From Kiloniellales bacterium (GTDB lineage Bacteria; Pseudomonadota; Alphaproteobacteria; Kiloniellales; JAKSDN01), in the NCBI GenBank assembly GCA_030064845.1, contig JASJEC010000026.1, positions 1-51,779 of the forward strand: 51,779 nucleotides of DNA, written 5' to 3'. Shown piece by piece: positions 1 to 10,280 of the stretch. The number at the start of each line of letters is the position of its first letter. Positions within the stretch are counted from its first letter, which is position 1. A model generated the notes under the pieces. The model did not search any database. It was not told the DNA's origin and saw only the letters and a list, made by a program, of their open reading frames with translations. The translations under genes were made by a program, and so were the position numbers.

Positions 1-435
1 GGCGACCTGATGGCCCGGGTGGTCCAGCTCTACCAGTACCAGTTCGACAACAAGGAGATCGCGGTCGAGACCGACATCGGCGAGCGGGCCGGCCACGTCC
101 GCGGCGATCGCGACAAGCTGCTGCTGGTCCTGCGCAACCTGATCCAGAACGCCGCGCAGTACGCCACGCCCGGCGGCCGCGTGAAGATCTCGGCGGCGCG
201 GGTCGGCGACGGCGTCGAGGTGTCCTTCGTCAACCCGGCGGCGGGGATCGGGGCGCAGGATCTCGACCTGATCTTCGAGCGCTTCCACCGGGCCGAAAAG
301 TCGCGCTCGCGGGACAGCGGCGGCGCCGGCATCGGCCTGTCGATCGTCAAGGAGCTGGTCGAGGCCCACGGCGGGCGCATCGGCGCCGGCAGCCAAGGCG
401 GCGAGGTGCGCATCTGGTTCACCCTGCCGGCCTGA
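1..435 (+). CDS. Sensor histidine kinase, C-terminal ATPase part (5' end outside window)
   Basis: Only the HATPase_c domain is present; the reading frame is open from base 1, so the sensor and dimerisation parts lie upstream. The N box reads NLIQNAAQY, the F box FERFHR and the G2 box GGAGIGLSIV. The G1 position reads NPAAGIG rather than DxGxG, a variant also found in some active kinases. It would phosphorylate a partner response regulator, presumably encoded just upstream. The gene reads toward four 11-bp phased repeats, a secreted Cys-repeat protein and msrP. In E. coli the HprSR (YedVW) two-component system sits beside and controls msrPQ. A similar link here is inferred from position only. 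Confidence 0.9.
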   Translation, partial: GDLMARVVQLYQYQFDNKEIAVETDIGERAGHVRGDRDKLLLVLRNLIQNAAQYATPGGRVKISAARVGDGVEVSFVNPAAGIGAQDLDLIFERFHRAEKSRSRDSGGAGIGLSIVKELVEAHGGRIGAGSQGGEVRIWFTLPA

Positions 436-464
436 GCCGCCGAAAACCTCCCGCGCCCTTGATC

Positions 465-549
465 ATGGTCATCCTTCGACAAGCTCAGGATGAGGGTAAG
501 TGCTTGAAACATTTCGCCCTCACCCTGAGCCTGTCGAAGGGTGATGGTG
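465..549. repeat. REP-like palindrome
   Basis: Two long arms face each other around a loop of about 20 bp. The left arm contains CCTTCGACAAGCTCAGGATG and the right arm carries the matching CCTGAGCCTGTCGAAGG. The transcript would fold into a large stem. This kind of 'TTCGACAAGCTCAGG' palindrome is, to my knowledge, widespread between genes in alphaproteobacteria. Here it directly follows the kinase gene and could end or stabilise its transcript. Confidence 0.75.
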
Positions 550-599
550 CCAGCCTAGAACCTATTCGGCAGCCTTCTGGGAGCGTCCCGCCAGGCAAT

Positions 600-640
600 C
601 TTTACACAAACTTTAAGCGGTCTTTATCGCGGCCTTAAGC
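600..640 (+). promoter_or_regulatory. Four direct repeats at exact 11-bp spacing, candidate response-regulator operator
   Basis: CTTTACAC at 600, CTTTAAGC at 611, CTTTATCG at 622 and CCTTAAGC at 633 begin exactly 11 bp apart. This layout is typical of tandem half-sites for OmpR/PhoB-family response regulators. The last repeat lies where a -35 box would be for a TGTAGTAC extended -10-like element around 662-669, ahead of the Cys-repeat gene at 723. The regulator itself is not in the window. Confidence 0.5.
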
Positions 641-722
641 ATGCGCGCGAGGCTCGCCCACCTGTAGTACGCGCGTCCGGCGCAAATCTTAAGAGACAAC
701 CGCTTTTCACACGAGGTGATCC

Positions 723-1031
723 ATGTCCAAGACCAAGCGCACCAACCTCAAGGATACCGTCGTCGTCCTCAGCGCGGCCATGGCGCTGGCCGGCGCCACG
801 GCCCTGCCGACCGCGGTCAGCGCAGCCGGCGGCGGCGTGCTCCAGCTGGCCGCCTGCAACCCCTGCAATCCCTGCGCCGGGGCCAACCCCTGCAACCCGT
901 GCAACCCCTGTGCCGCGGCCAATCCCTGCAATCCCTGCGCGGCGGCCAATCCCTGCAACCCCTGCGCCGCGGCGAGCCCCTGCAACCCCTGCAACCCCTG
1001 CGCGGCGGCCAACCCCTGCGCCGCCAACTGA
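723..1031 (+). CDS. Secreted Asn-Pro-Cys repeat protein
   Basis: The 102-residue product starts with a signal peptide: a basic n-region, a hydrophobic core around residues 12-30 and a likely cut near VSAAG. The mature part is almost entirely NPC units, for example [13 protein letters not shown] and repeated AAANPCNPC blocks. I count 14 cysteines in about 60 residues, nearly all in Cys-Asn-Pro-Cys spacing. The DNA repeats too, so copy number probably changes by slippage. A GAGGTGATCC ribosome site precedes the ATG. It lies upstream of msrP on the same strand. I know no named family. Thiol buffering, metal binding or acting as a sacrificial oxidant target in the periplasm are possible; none is shown by sequence. 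Confidence 0.85.
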   Translation: MSKTKRTNLKDTVVVLSAAMALAGATALPTAVSAAGGGVLQLAACNPCNPCAGANPCNPCNPCAAANPCNPCAAANPCNPCAAASPCNPCNPCAAANPCAAN

Positions 1032-1189
1032 TCGGGCGGCAGGCCAGTTACGTACTATTGGGTTGGCGGCGTGCGTGCCGGATGGTCCCGCGAGGGATCG
1101 TTCGGCCGGCGCCGCTGCGGCTATCAGGGGGTGAAATCGGTAACCGTATTGGGGCAAGCTGGCGACAACGCAAAATCGTGAGGTGAGAG

Positions 1190-2179
1190 ATGTTGGTGCG
1201 GATCAAGCGCGGCTGGGAACTGCCGGAACGGGCCGCGACCCCGGAATCGCTCTATTTGAATCGCCGCAGCCTGGTCAGGGGCCTGGCCGCAGGCACGATC
1301 CTCGGCGCGACCTCGGGCCTCCTGGCCGCCTGTGACGAGGCGCCGGCGCCGACCGCGCAGGCCTCCGAGCCCGATCCTTCGGCCTCTCTCTACCCGGTCC
1401 AGCGCAACCTGCGCTACCGGCTCGACCGCGAGATCACGCCGGAGAGCGATGCCACGACCTATAACAATTACTACGAGTTCGGCTCGTCCAAGACGATCTG
1501 GAAGAAGGCCCAGGCGCTGCCGATCCGGCCCTGGACCGTGACCCTTGACGGCCTGGTCGAGCAGCCGATCGAGATCGAGATCGACGACCTTCTGGCCAAG
1601 ATGCCGCTCGAGGAGCGGCTCTACCGCCATCGCTGCGTCGAGGCCTGGGCCATGGCCGTGCCCTGGAGCGGCTTCCCGCTAAAGGCGCTGGTCGACTTCG
1701 CCCGGCCGCTTTCGGGCGCCCAATACGTCAAGATGTACACCTTCCTGGACCCTGAGGTGGCGCCCGGGCAGAAGACGCCCTGGTACCCCTGGCCCTACGT
1801 CGAGGGCCTCTCCATGGCCGAGGCGACCAACGAGCTCGCCTTCATCGCCACCGGGATCTACGGCAAGCCCATGCCCAAGCAAAACGGCACGCCGCTGCGC
1901 CTGGCGGTGCCCTGGAAGTACGGCTTCAAGGCGATCAAGGGCCTGGTGCGCTTCGAGTTCACCGCCGAGCGCCCCAAGAGCTTCTGGGAGACCATCCAGG
2001 GCAAGGAATACGGCTTCTGGGCCAACGTGAACCCGGAAGTCGCCCACCCGCGCTGGAGCCAGGCGACCGAGCGGATGCTCGGCTCCGACGAGCGGGTCCC
2101 CACCCTGCTCTACAACGGCTACGAGGAATACGTCGCCGACCTCTACAAGGGCATGGAGAACGAGCGGCTCTTTATGTAG
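1190..2179 (+). CDS. msrP: Protein-methionine-sulfoxide reductase catalytic subunit MsrP (YedY)
   Basis: MsrP is a molybdopterin enzyme of the cell envelope that reduces methionine sulfoxide in proteins after oxidative or HOCl damage. The product aligns by eye with E. coli YedY throughout: YNNYYEFG, the Mo-ligand cysteine in YRHRCVEAW (Cys149), VPWKYGFK, and ANVNPEVAHPRWSQATER near the end. The 329-residue length is normal. A twin-arginine signal (NRRSLVRGL, residues 24-32) is followed by LLAAC, so Cys48 may be lipidated. GTGAGGTGAGAG just before the ATG supports this start. The haem membrane partner MsrQ, normally next door, is absent; the following gene is a different, smaller membrane protein. 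Confidence 0.95.
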   Translation: MLVRIKRGWELPERAATPESLYLNRRSLVRGLAAGTILGATSGLLAACDEAPAPTAQASEPDPSASLYPVQRNLRYRLDREITPESDATTYNNYYEFGSSKTIWKKAQALPIRPWTVTLDGLVEQPIEIEIDDLLAKMPLEERLYRHRCVEAWAMAVPWSGFPLKALVDFARPLSGAQYVKMYTFLDPEVAPGQKTPWYPWPYVEGLSMAEATNELAFIATGIYGKPMPKQNGTPLRLAVPWKYGFKAIKGLVRFEFTAERPKSFWETIQGKEYGFWANVNPEVAHPRWSQATERMLGSDERVPTLLYNGYEEYVADLYKGMENERLFM

Positions 2180-2229
2180 CCGCACCGCATCCCCCTCGCC
2201 GCCGGTTCGCCGCCGGGCGGCAACGAAGA

Positions 2230-2266
2230 GGCCGCGCGTCCCCCGGGACGGGCGGCCTTCTGCTTT
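2230..2266 (+). terminator. Rho-independent terminator after msrP
   Basis: A GC-rich 13-bp stem (GGCCGCGCGTCCC paired with GGGACGGGCGGCC, one mismatch, 2-base loop) is followed by TTCTGCTTT. It is about 50 bp past the msrP stop and should end the msrP transcript. Confidence 0.65.
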
Positions 2267-2337
2267 CGGCGCCCTTTACCTTCATGAAAGGCCCGCCTCT
2301 CTAGTCTCCAAGCGCCGACCTCAAACGAACCGCGGCC

Positions 2338-2691
2338 ATGAGATCGAGCGAAGCCCTGGACAGGGCCCAGAGATACAGCACCAGCAGGCCCTTCCTCTTC
2401 GCCGGCACCTACTGGGCCATCGTCGGCATCGTCCTGGCCCTGCTGTTCCATGGGTTCAAAGTCAGCAGTGCGGCTGCTGACGGCGATTTCAGCCCCATGA
2501 CCTTGGCTTTGGCGCTGCTTATCGGTGCCGCTTCCATATTCGGCATCAGTTTCTATCTCTGGCTCTACCTGACGAACCCCTATCGCTTGCGCGATGAAAT
2601 GGAGATCTATCACGCGCTCAGACTGATCGCCCTGCTCGGGTTCGGTGCAATCATTTTGATCGCGATGCTGGTCTTCCATTTTGGCGGTTGA
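2338..2691 (+). CDS. Small membrane protein, three predicted helices, unknown function
   Basis: The product has 117 residues and three hydrophobic segments at about 22-44, 57-82 and 92-115, with the polar stretch YLTNPYRLRDEMEIYHALR between the second and third. I do not recognise the family. It is not MsrQ, which is about 200 residues with six helices and haem-binding histidines. The ATG has no strong ribosome site before it. It lies between the msrP terminator and a lipoprotein gene, so it is probably transcribed separately from msrP. The clear membrane pattern and coding-like composition support a real gene. Confidence 0.65.
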   Translation: MRSSEALDRAQRYSTSRPFLFAGTYWAIVGIVLALLFHGFKVSSAAADGDFSPMTLALALLIGAASIFGISFYLWLYLTNPYRLRDEMEIYHALRLIALLGFGAIILIAMLVFHFGG

Positions 2692-2818
2692 ACGCCAAGT
2701 AGGCTGGTGAAGCACCCGCGGAGGAAGCGCAGAACCAGCGCCCCCTCACGAAAGCTCGGTTTCGCCAACTGCCGGGGCTGCCCTCGGGCAACGCCAGGCA
2801 CTTTCCGGAGAAGATCCC

Positions 2819-3400
2819 TTGCGCACTCTCGTCTTAACCACCGTATTGCTCGTGCTCGCCGCCTGCGAACATTTGCCAGAGCGGCAGCCGGACAAGGTCA
2901 AGACTCGGACGGTAGAGGCGTCGAAGGAGACCCGGATTTGGGCCCACGGGCGCTGGAAGCGGGGGACGGCGGACAAGTGCTTCGCCAAGCGCATTGAGGT
3001 GAAGCTGGTCGAGCAGCCAGCCCACGGCAAGGTCCGGCTCAAGCCGGTCGAGCGCAAACCCCGGAGCTGCGCGAACCGGGTCGAGCATCTCGGCATCTTC
3101 TATACCGCCAAGGCGGGCTATAGCGGCGCCGACAGCTTCTCCTACCTGAGGGTCAATCCCGACAGCGGCAGAAGTCAGCTCTATCTGATCAAGCTCAAGA
3201 TCGCGCAGGGCTACAGCCCGGCCCTTGTGCGGGAGATCCAGCGCCTGCTGGCCGCGCAGGGCTACCAGCCCGGCCCGGCGGACGGGCAGATGGGCCCCAA
3301 GACCCGCGGCGCGATCAGGGCCTTCGAAGCGGCCAAAGGCTTGAAGACCACTGGCGAGCCGTCCGAGGCTCTGGTCCAGCGGCTGCGCGACGAGAGCTAG
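2819..3400 (+). CDS. Lipoprotein with C-terminal peptidoglycan-binding domain
   Basis: The start is TTG, set by a GGAG site about 10 bases upstream and by the lipoprotein signal MRTLVLTTVLLVLAAC, lipidated at Cys16. Residues about 35-135 look like an Ig/cadherin-like beta fold, ending in AKAGYSGADSFSY, a turn common in such repeats. Residues about 145-190 form a peptidoglycan_binding_1 domain (PF01471 type): VREIQRLLAAQGYQPGPADG then GPKTRGAIRAFE. The protein probably anchors in a membrane and touches the cell wall. No enzymatic domain is visible. The stop codon lies in the first copy of a hairpin repeat. Confidence 0.8.
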   Translation: MRTLVLTTVLLVLAACEHLPERQPDKVKTRTVEASKETRIWAHGRWKRGTADKCFAKRIEVKLVEQPAHGKVRLKPVERKPRSCANRVEHLGIFYTAKAGYSGADSFSYLRVNPDSGRSQLYLIKLKIAQGYSPALVREIQRLLAAQGYQPGPADGQMGPKTRGAIRAFEAAKGLKTTGEPSEALVQRLRDES

Positions 3401-3463
3401 AGCGGATCATGTCTCGACAGAAAGGTCTGCGGTTCCGGCAAGACATGTGAACCTCGGCCGCTC
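3398..3463. repeat. Hairpin repeat family 1, copy 1 (degenerate, first arm pair only)
   Basis: This stretch begins TAGAGCGGATCATG and closes with CAAGACATGTGAACCTC, resembling the first hairpin of the copies at 48446 and 51297 with several substitutions. It overlaps the stop codon of the preceding lipoprotein gene, as does the similar placement at the mobB end. Confidence 0.65.
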
Positions 3464-3537
3464 GTCATTCGCCGGGCCGAGACGAAGCCGCCAAACACAC
3501 CAGCCAACACCCTGGCCACCACTCTCGCAAAAAAAAA

Positions 3538-3564
3538 TTGCCCCTAGGGAAACCCTAGGGGCAA
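3538..3564 (-). terminator. Strong Rho-independent terminator (minus strand)
   Basis: Read on the minus strand, a 12-bp perfect stem (TTGCCCCTAGGG and its complement) with a 3-base loop is followed by an unbroken run of T. It lies 16 bases past the stop of the 36-codon ORF and defines the end of that unit. It would also stop read-through from the lysR gene. Confidence 0.85.
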
Positions 3565-3580
3565 GTTGAACAGGGAGGCT

Positions 3581-3691
3581 TCACGTCTGGGAGACGTAGG
3601 GTCCGAAGACCCCATCCAGGCCTTGCACCTGGATCTCGGATGGCGCGTCGCTGACCTCTCTTGTCGCGCTCTGGCGCCGAAACTCGTTCAT
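3581..3691 (-). CDS. Small ORF (36 residues) in its own transcription unit
   Basis: The peptide starts MNEFRRQSATREV, contains SEIQVQGLDGVFG and ends PYVSQT. It has no signal peptide, membrane helix or cysteine. An in-frame ATG five codons earlier (3706) would give a 41-residue form and lies only about 8 bases past the -10 box, so the mRNA could be leaderless; neither ATG has a ribosome site. The unit has a promoter, a palindrome over the start, and a strong terminator, and no other gene shares it. I do not recognise the peptide. A regulatory RNA rather than a protein remains possible. The polar, well-composed sequence and tight unit make chance less likely. Confidence 0.5.
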   Translation of the reverse strand: MNEFRRQSATREVSDAPSEIQVQGLDGVFGPYVSQT

Positions 3692-3706
3692 GCTGCAATG
3701 CAGCAT
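3690..3706 (-). promoter_or_regulatory. Palindrome over the small-ORF start, PhaR-like operator
   Basis: ATGCTGC-AAT-GCAGCAT is a perfect 7-bp inverted repeat with a 3-base spacer. It includes CTGC-N3-GCAG, the pattern described for the polyhydroxyalkanoate repressor PhaR in Paracoccus and Rhodobacter. On the minus strand it shares 12 of 14 bases (GCAyTGCAGCATrA) with the site at the phasin promoter in this window. It covers the expected transcription start, a repressor position. Confidence 0.5.
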
Positions 3707-3714
3707 TGATGGAA

Positions 3715-3742
3715 AGATAAGTCACCCGGCCGCCAAGTCCAA
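3715..3742 (-). promoter_or_regulatory. Promoter of the small-ORF unit
   Basis: On the minus strand TTGGAC and TTATCT are separated by 16 bp, with five and four matches to the sigma-70 -35 and -10 boxes. The start would be near 3708. Another inverted repeat, ATGCA-N5-TGCAT at 3764-3778, lies just upstream. Confidence 0.5.
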
Positions 3743-3852
3743 CCCCAAAACGACAGGGGAGCCATGCAAATTCTGCATAGCGTATAATTTACGTCGAATC
3801 GGAAGGGTTGGATCTCTATAGAATCAGCGTGTTGATACGGCACCGCCGGGCC

Positions 3853-4746
3853 TCAGAACTTCGATTCGGCTATCTTGCGCAGCAGGAAATCCCGGAACAC
3901 GGCGGTCCGCTTCGAGGTCCTGAGCTCCTCCGGATAGACGAAATAGGTGTCGATCTGGGGGCCTTCCAGCTCGGGCAGCACGGTCACCAGGTCGTTGCCG
4001 TCCTGCACCATGAACTCCGGCAGGGCGCCGAGGCCGGCGCCGCTCTGCACCGCGCGCATGACGGCGTAGACGTTGTTGACCGTCATGGCGGGGCGCCGCA
4101 GGTGGTTGTCCTTGCGGCCGATCCTGAGCAGCCAGTTGACGTCGGGCACCGGCGGGCGGGTGTCGTGGCCATAGACGATGATGCTGTGTTCGTCGAGCTC
4201 CTCGGGCGCGGCCGGCAGGCCGTTCTTCTTGAGGTAGCTGGCCGCCGCGTAGATGTGCATGTGCATGGTCAGCAGGTGGCGCTGGATCAGGTCGGCCTGG
4301 CGCGGCGGCGAGAGCCGGATCGCCACGTCGGCCTCGCGCATGGCGAGATCGAGCTCCTTGTCGGTCAGGATCAGGTGGACCTCGATCTCGGGGTAGACCT
4401 CGATGAACTCGCGCATCCGGGGCGCCAGCCAGGTCGAGCCGAAGGCCACCGTGGTGCTGATCTTGAGCGGCCCCTTGGGCCGGTCCTTGCTCTCGGTCAG
4501 CTGGGCCTCGGTCATGGCCAGCTTGCCGAAGACCTCGTGAGCCGTACGGTAGAGCAGCTCGCCCTGCTCGGTCAGCATCAGGCCGCGGGCGTGGCGGTGG
4601 AACAGCGGCACCTTCAGGCTGTCCTCGAGCGCCGAGATCTGCCGGCTGACCGCCGACTGGCTGAGGTTCAGCCGGTCGCCGGCGTGGGTGAAGCTGCCGG
4701 CCTCGGCCACCGCGTGGAAGATCCGCAGCTTGTCCCAGTCCATCAT
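3853..4746 (-). CDS. LysR-family transcriptional regulator
   Basis: The 297-residue product has the N-terminal winged helix-turn-helix (residues about 5-62, LRIFHAVAEAGSFTHAGDRL then SQSAVSRQISALE) and the periplasmic-binding-like effector domain (about 95-290). The effector is not evident. It is the last gene of the trxB-lysR pair on the minus strand, 61 bp downstream of trxB, and probably shares its transcript. LysR proteins usually control a divergent neighbour, but none is divergent here, so the target may be elsewhere. Confidence 0.9.
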   Translation of the reverse strand: MMDWDKLRIFHAVAEAGSFTHAGDRLNLSQSAVSRQISALEDSLKVPLFHRHARGLMLTEQGELLYRTAHEVFGKLAMTEAQLTESKDRPKGPLKISTTVAFGSTWLAPRMREFIEVYPEIEVHLILTDKELDLAMREADVAIRLSPPRQADLIQRHLLTMHMHIYAAASYLKKNGLPAAPEELDEHSIIVYGHDTRPPVPDVNWLLRIGRKDNHLRRPAMTVNNVYAVMRAVQSGAGLGALPEFMVQDGNDLVTVLPELEGPQIDTYFVYPEELRTSKRTAVFRDFLLRKIAESKF

Positions 4747-4807
4747 CGTGTTCGAACCTTCGGCGGGGCGCGGCCCCGCCCGTCCAAGGAGGTTACTGCC
4801 CCAGAAG

Positions 4808-5776
4808 TTATTGGGCGGCCTGCACGGCCGACGCTTCCTGCTCGGCGAGGAAGCGCTCCGCCTCGAGCGCGGCCATGCAGCCCATGCCGGCCGCGGTCAC
4901 GGCTTGGCGGTAGACCTTGTCGCGCACGTCGCCGGCGGCGTAGACCCCGGGCACGGCGGTCGCCGTCGAATCCGGCGCGGTCAGGATGTAGCCCTCGGCG
5001 TCCATCTCCAACTGGCCCTTGAACAGCTGGGTGGCGGGGTCGTGGCCGATCGCGATGAACAGGCCGTCCGCCGGGAGCTCGCTGGTCGCGCCGCTCGCCA
5101 CGTCGCGCAGGCGCACACCGGTCACGGCCGGCGGCTCGCCGCCGCCCAGCACCTCGTCGACCACGTGGTTCCAGACCAACTCGACCTTGTCGTTGCGGAA
5201 CAGCCGATCCTGCATGATCTTCTCCGCGCGCAGGCTGTCCCGGCGGTGGATCAGGGTCACCTTGGACGCGAAGTTGGTCAGGAAGAGCGCCTCCTCCACG
5301 GCGGTGTTGCCGCCGCCGACGATCGCCACCTCCTTGCCCCGGAAGAAGAACCCGTCGCAGGTCGCGCAGGCCGAGACGCCGGCCCCGCGCAACCGGGTCT
5401 CGCTCTCCAGGCCGAGCCAGCGGGCCTGGGCGCCGGTCGCGATCACCAGGGTCTCGGCCAGATAGCGGTCGCCGGAGTCGCCCAGGCAGCGGAACGGGCG
5501 CCGGCTCAGGTCGACCTCGACGATGGTGTCAAACAGCATGGTCGTGCCGACGTTGCCCGCCTGCGCCTTCATCTGGTCCATCAGCCAGGGGCCCTGGATG
5601 GCCTCGGCGAAGCCCGGGTAGTTCTCGACGTCGGTGGTGATCGAGAGCTGGCCGCCGACCTGCAGGCCCTCGACCAGCATGGGCGAGAGGTTGGCCCGCG
5701 CGGCGTAGATCGCGGCGGTATAGCCGGCCGGCCCCGAGCCCAGGACCAGGACCTTGCTGTGATGTTCTTGCGTCAT
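4808..5776 (-). CDS. trxB: Thioredoxin-disulfide reductase
   Basis: TrxB uses NADPH and FAD to reduce thioredoxin in the cytoplasm. The 322-residue product has the FAD motif GSGPAGYTAAIYAARA near the N-terminus, GQL and ENYPGF after it, the redox pair CATC in SACATCDGFFF, the NADPH motif GGGNTAVEEA, and the C-terminal FAD motif GVYAAGDV. The start at MTQEHHSKV is chosen because it fits the family length; the frame stays open upstream without homology. It is divergent from an lrp-like gene, as lrp and trxB are in E. coli. Reduced thioredoxin would also recycle MsrB, encoded further on. Confidence 0.96.
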   Translation of the reverse strand: MTQEHHSKVLVLGSGPAGYTAAIYAARANLSPMLVEGLQVGGQLSITTDVENYPGFAEAIQGPWLMDQMKAQAGNVGTTMLFDTIVEVDLSRRPFRCLGDSGDRYLAETLVIATGAQARWLGLESETRLRGAGVSACATCDGFFFRGKEVAIVGGGNTAVEEALFLTNFASKVTLIHRRDSLRAEKIMQDRLFRNDKVELVWNHVVDEVLGGGEPPAVTGVRLRDVASGATSELPADGLFIAIGHDPATQLFKGQLEMDAEGYILTAPDSTATAVPGVYAAGDVRDKVYRQAVTAAGMGCMAALEAERFLAEQEASAVQAAQ

Positions 5777-5945
5777 GGAGGACTTCCCGCGCGATGCCAG
5801 GCAGAGGCTGAATGTAGATAGGCGGCTCGCGGCCCGCAAGGGAGCGATTGGCGGCACGGCGGGCCTTGGCCGCTCGACCACCTCTGGGTAATATCGTTTC
5901 GCTGGACCGCGTCGATAAGCACGAACCTTACCGGGAGACCCCTCC

Positions 5946-6437
5946 ATGCGCCGCGTCAAGCTCGACCGCATCGATGTTCGGATCCTCAAGGACCTGCAGG
6001 ATGACGGCCGCATCACGAACGTCGAGCTTGCCAGCCGCGCCGGCATTTCGGCGCCGCCCTGCCTGCGCCGGGTCCGGGCCCTCGAGGAGGCGGGCTATAT
6101 CACCGCTTATCACGCCCAGCTCGATCCGGAGAAACTGGGCTTCGAGGTGATGTTCTTCGCGCTGGTCGGCCTCGACAGCCAGGCCGAGCAGGTACTCAAG
6201 GAGTTCGAGGCGATGGCCGAGAGCTGGCCCGAGATCCGCGAGTGCCACATGGCGCGCGGTCCCCACGACTTCGTGCTCAAGATCGTGGCCAACAACACGG
6301 CCCACGAGAACGAGCTGACCACACGGCTGACGGCGGCGCCCCACGTCGCCACGGTCCAGACCATGCAGGTGATCCGTACGGCCAAGGACCAGCCGGGCGT
6401 ACCCCTGGATCCGGAGTCGGTGCCGCTCGAGGCGTAA
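5946..6437 (+). CDS. Lrp/AsnC-family transcriptional regulator
   Basis: The 163-residue product has an N-terminal helix-turn-helix (DVRILKDLQDDGRITNVELA, then ISAPPCLRRVRALEEAGYI) and a C-terminal RAM/AsnC ligand domain around residues 70-145. Such proteins bind DNA as octamers and sense amino acids. It is closest in type to Lrp and sits divergent to trxB and convergent with greA. The 169 bp between it and trxB probably hold both promoters. Confidence 0.92.
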   Translation: MRRVKLDRIDVRILKDLQDDGRITNVELASRAGISAPPCLRRVRALEEAGYITAYHAQLDPEKLGFEVMFFALVGLDSQAEQVLKEFEAMAESWPEIRECHMARGPHDFVLKIVANNTAHENELTTRLTAAPHVATVQTMQVIRTAKDQPGVPLDPESVPLEA

Positions 6438-6467
6438 CGAAGTGTACGGGCCGGGAGCTGCGGCGCG

Positions 6468-6944
6468 CTAGACGTACGCGACCTTGAGAATCTCGTAGCT
6501 CTTCTCGCCCTTGGGCGTGTTGACCTCGACCGAATCGCCGACCTGCTTGCCGATGATGGCGCGCGCCAGGGGGGCGGTGATCGCCAGGCGGCCGCCCTTG
6601 ACATCAGCCTCGAGCTCGCCGACCAGCTGGTAGCGGATCTTCTCGTCGGTGTCCTCGTCGACCAGGGTCACGGTGGCCCCGAACTTGACCGTGTCGCCGG
6701 AGAGCGTGGCGATATCAATCACCTCGGCCCGGGCCATCTTGTCCTCGAGCTCGGCGACGCGCCCCTCGATGAAGCTCTGCCGCTCGCGGGCCGCATGATA
6801 CTCGGCGTTCTCGGAGAGGTCGCCGTGCTCGCGCGCCTCGGCGATCGCCCGGATGACTTCCGGCCGCGCTACGCTCTTAAGGTGCTTCAACTCTTCTTCC
6901 AGACTGGCCCAACCCTGGGCCGTCATAGGGACTTTATCTCCCAT
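6468..6944 (-). CDS. greA: Transcription elongation factor GreA
   Basis: GreA rescues backtracked RNA polymerase by stimulating cleavage of the nascent RNA. The product has the N-terminal coiled coil with [16 protein letters not shown], whose acidic Asp/Glu tip enters the polymerase channel, and a C-terminal FKBP-like domain ending YEILKVAYV. The start at [11 protein letters not shown] gives 158 residues, the family norm; an in-frame GTG ten codons upstream is less likely. It follows carB on the minus strand with a gap of 75 bases, a common alphaproteobacterial order. Confidence 0.95.
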   Translation of the reverse strand: MGDKVPMTAQGWASLEEELKHLKSVARPEVIRAIAEAREHGDLSENAEYHAARERQSFIEGRVAELEDKMARAEVIDIATLSGDTVKFGATVTLVDEDTDEKIRYQLVGELEADVKGGRLAITAPLARAIIGKQVGDSVEVNTPKGEKSYEILKVAYV

Positions 6945-7019
6945 GCGTATGTACTCGAATTCCGTGCGTTCCACAGTGAGGTGGGCGACGCCTGGGCGGA
7001 GGGCCAGGGCGTCGTCGGG

Positions 7020-10280
<3,261 letters not shown>

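Noticed and set aside
723-1031. The Cys-repeat protein as a bacteriocin or other modified-peptide precursor
   Set aside because: It has an ordinary Sec-type signal peptide and no modification enzyme or exporter nearby; the repeat fills the mature protein instead of forming a short core.
840-1031. The tandem DNA repeats as a CRISPR array
   Set aside because: The repeats are codons of the NPC protein, irregular and without unique spacers.
2338-2691. The small membrane protein as MsrQ
   Set aside because: Too short, with three rather than six helices, and lacking the conserved haem histidine pattern.
3808-5821. Two long plus-strand frames opposite lysR and trxB
   Set aside because: Antisense of genes with clear homology; no recognisable domains.
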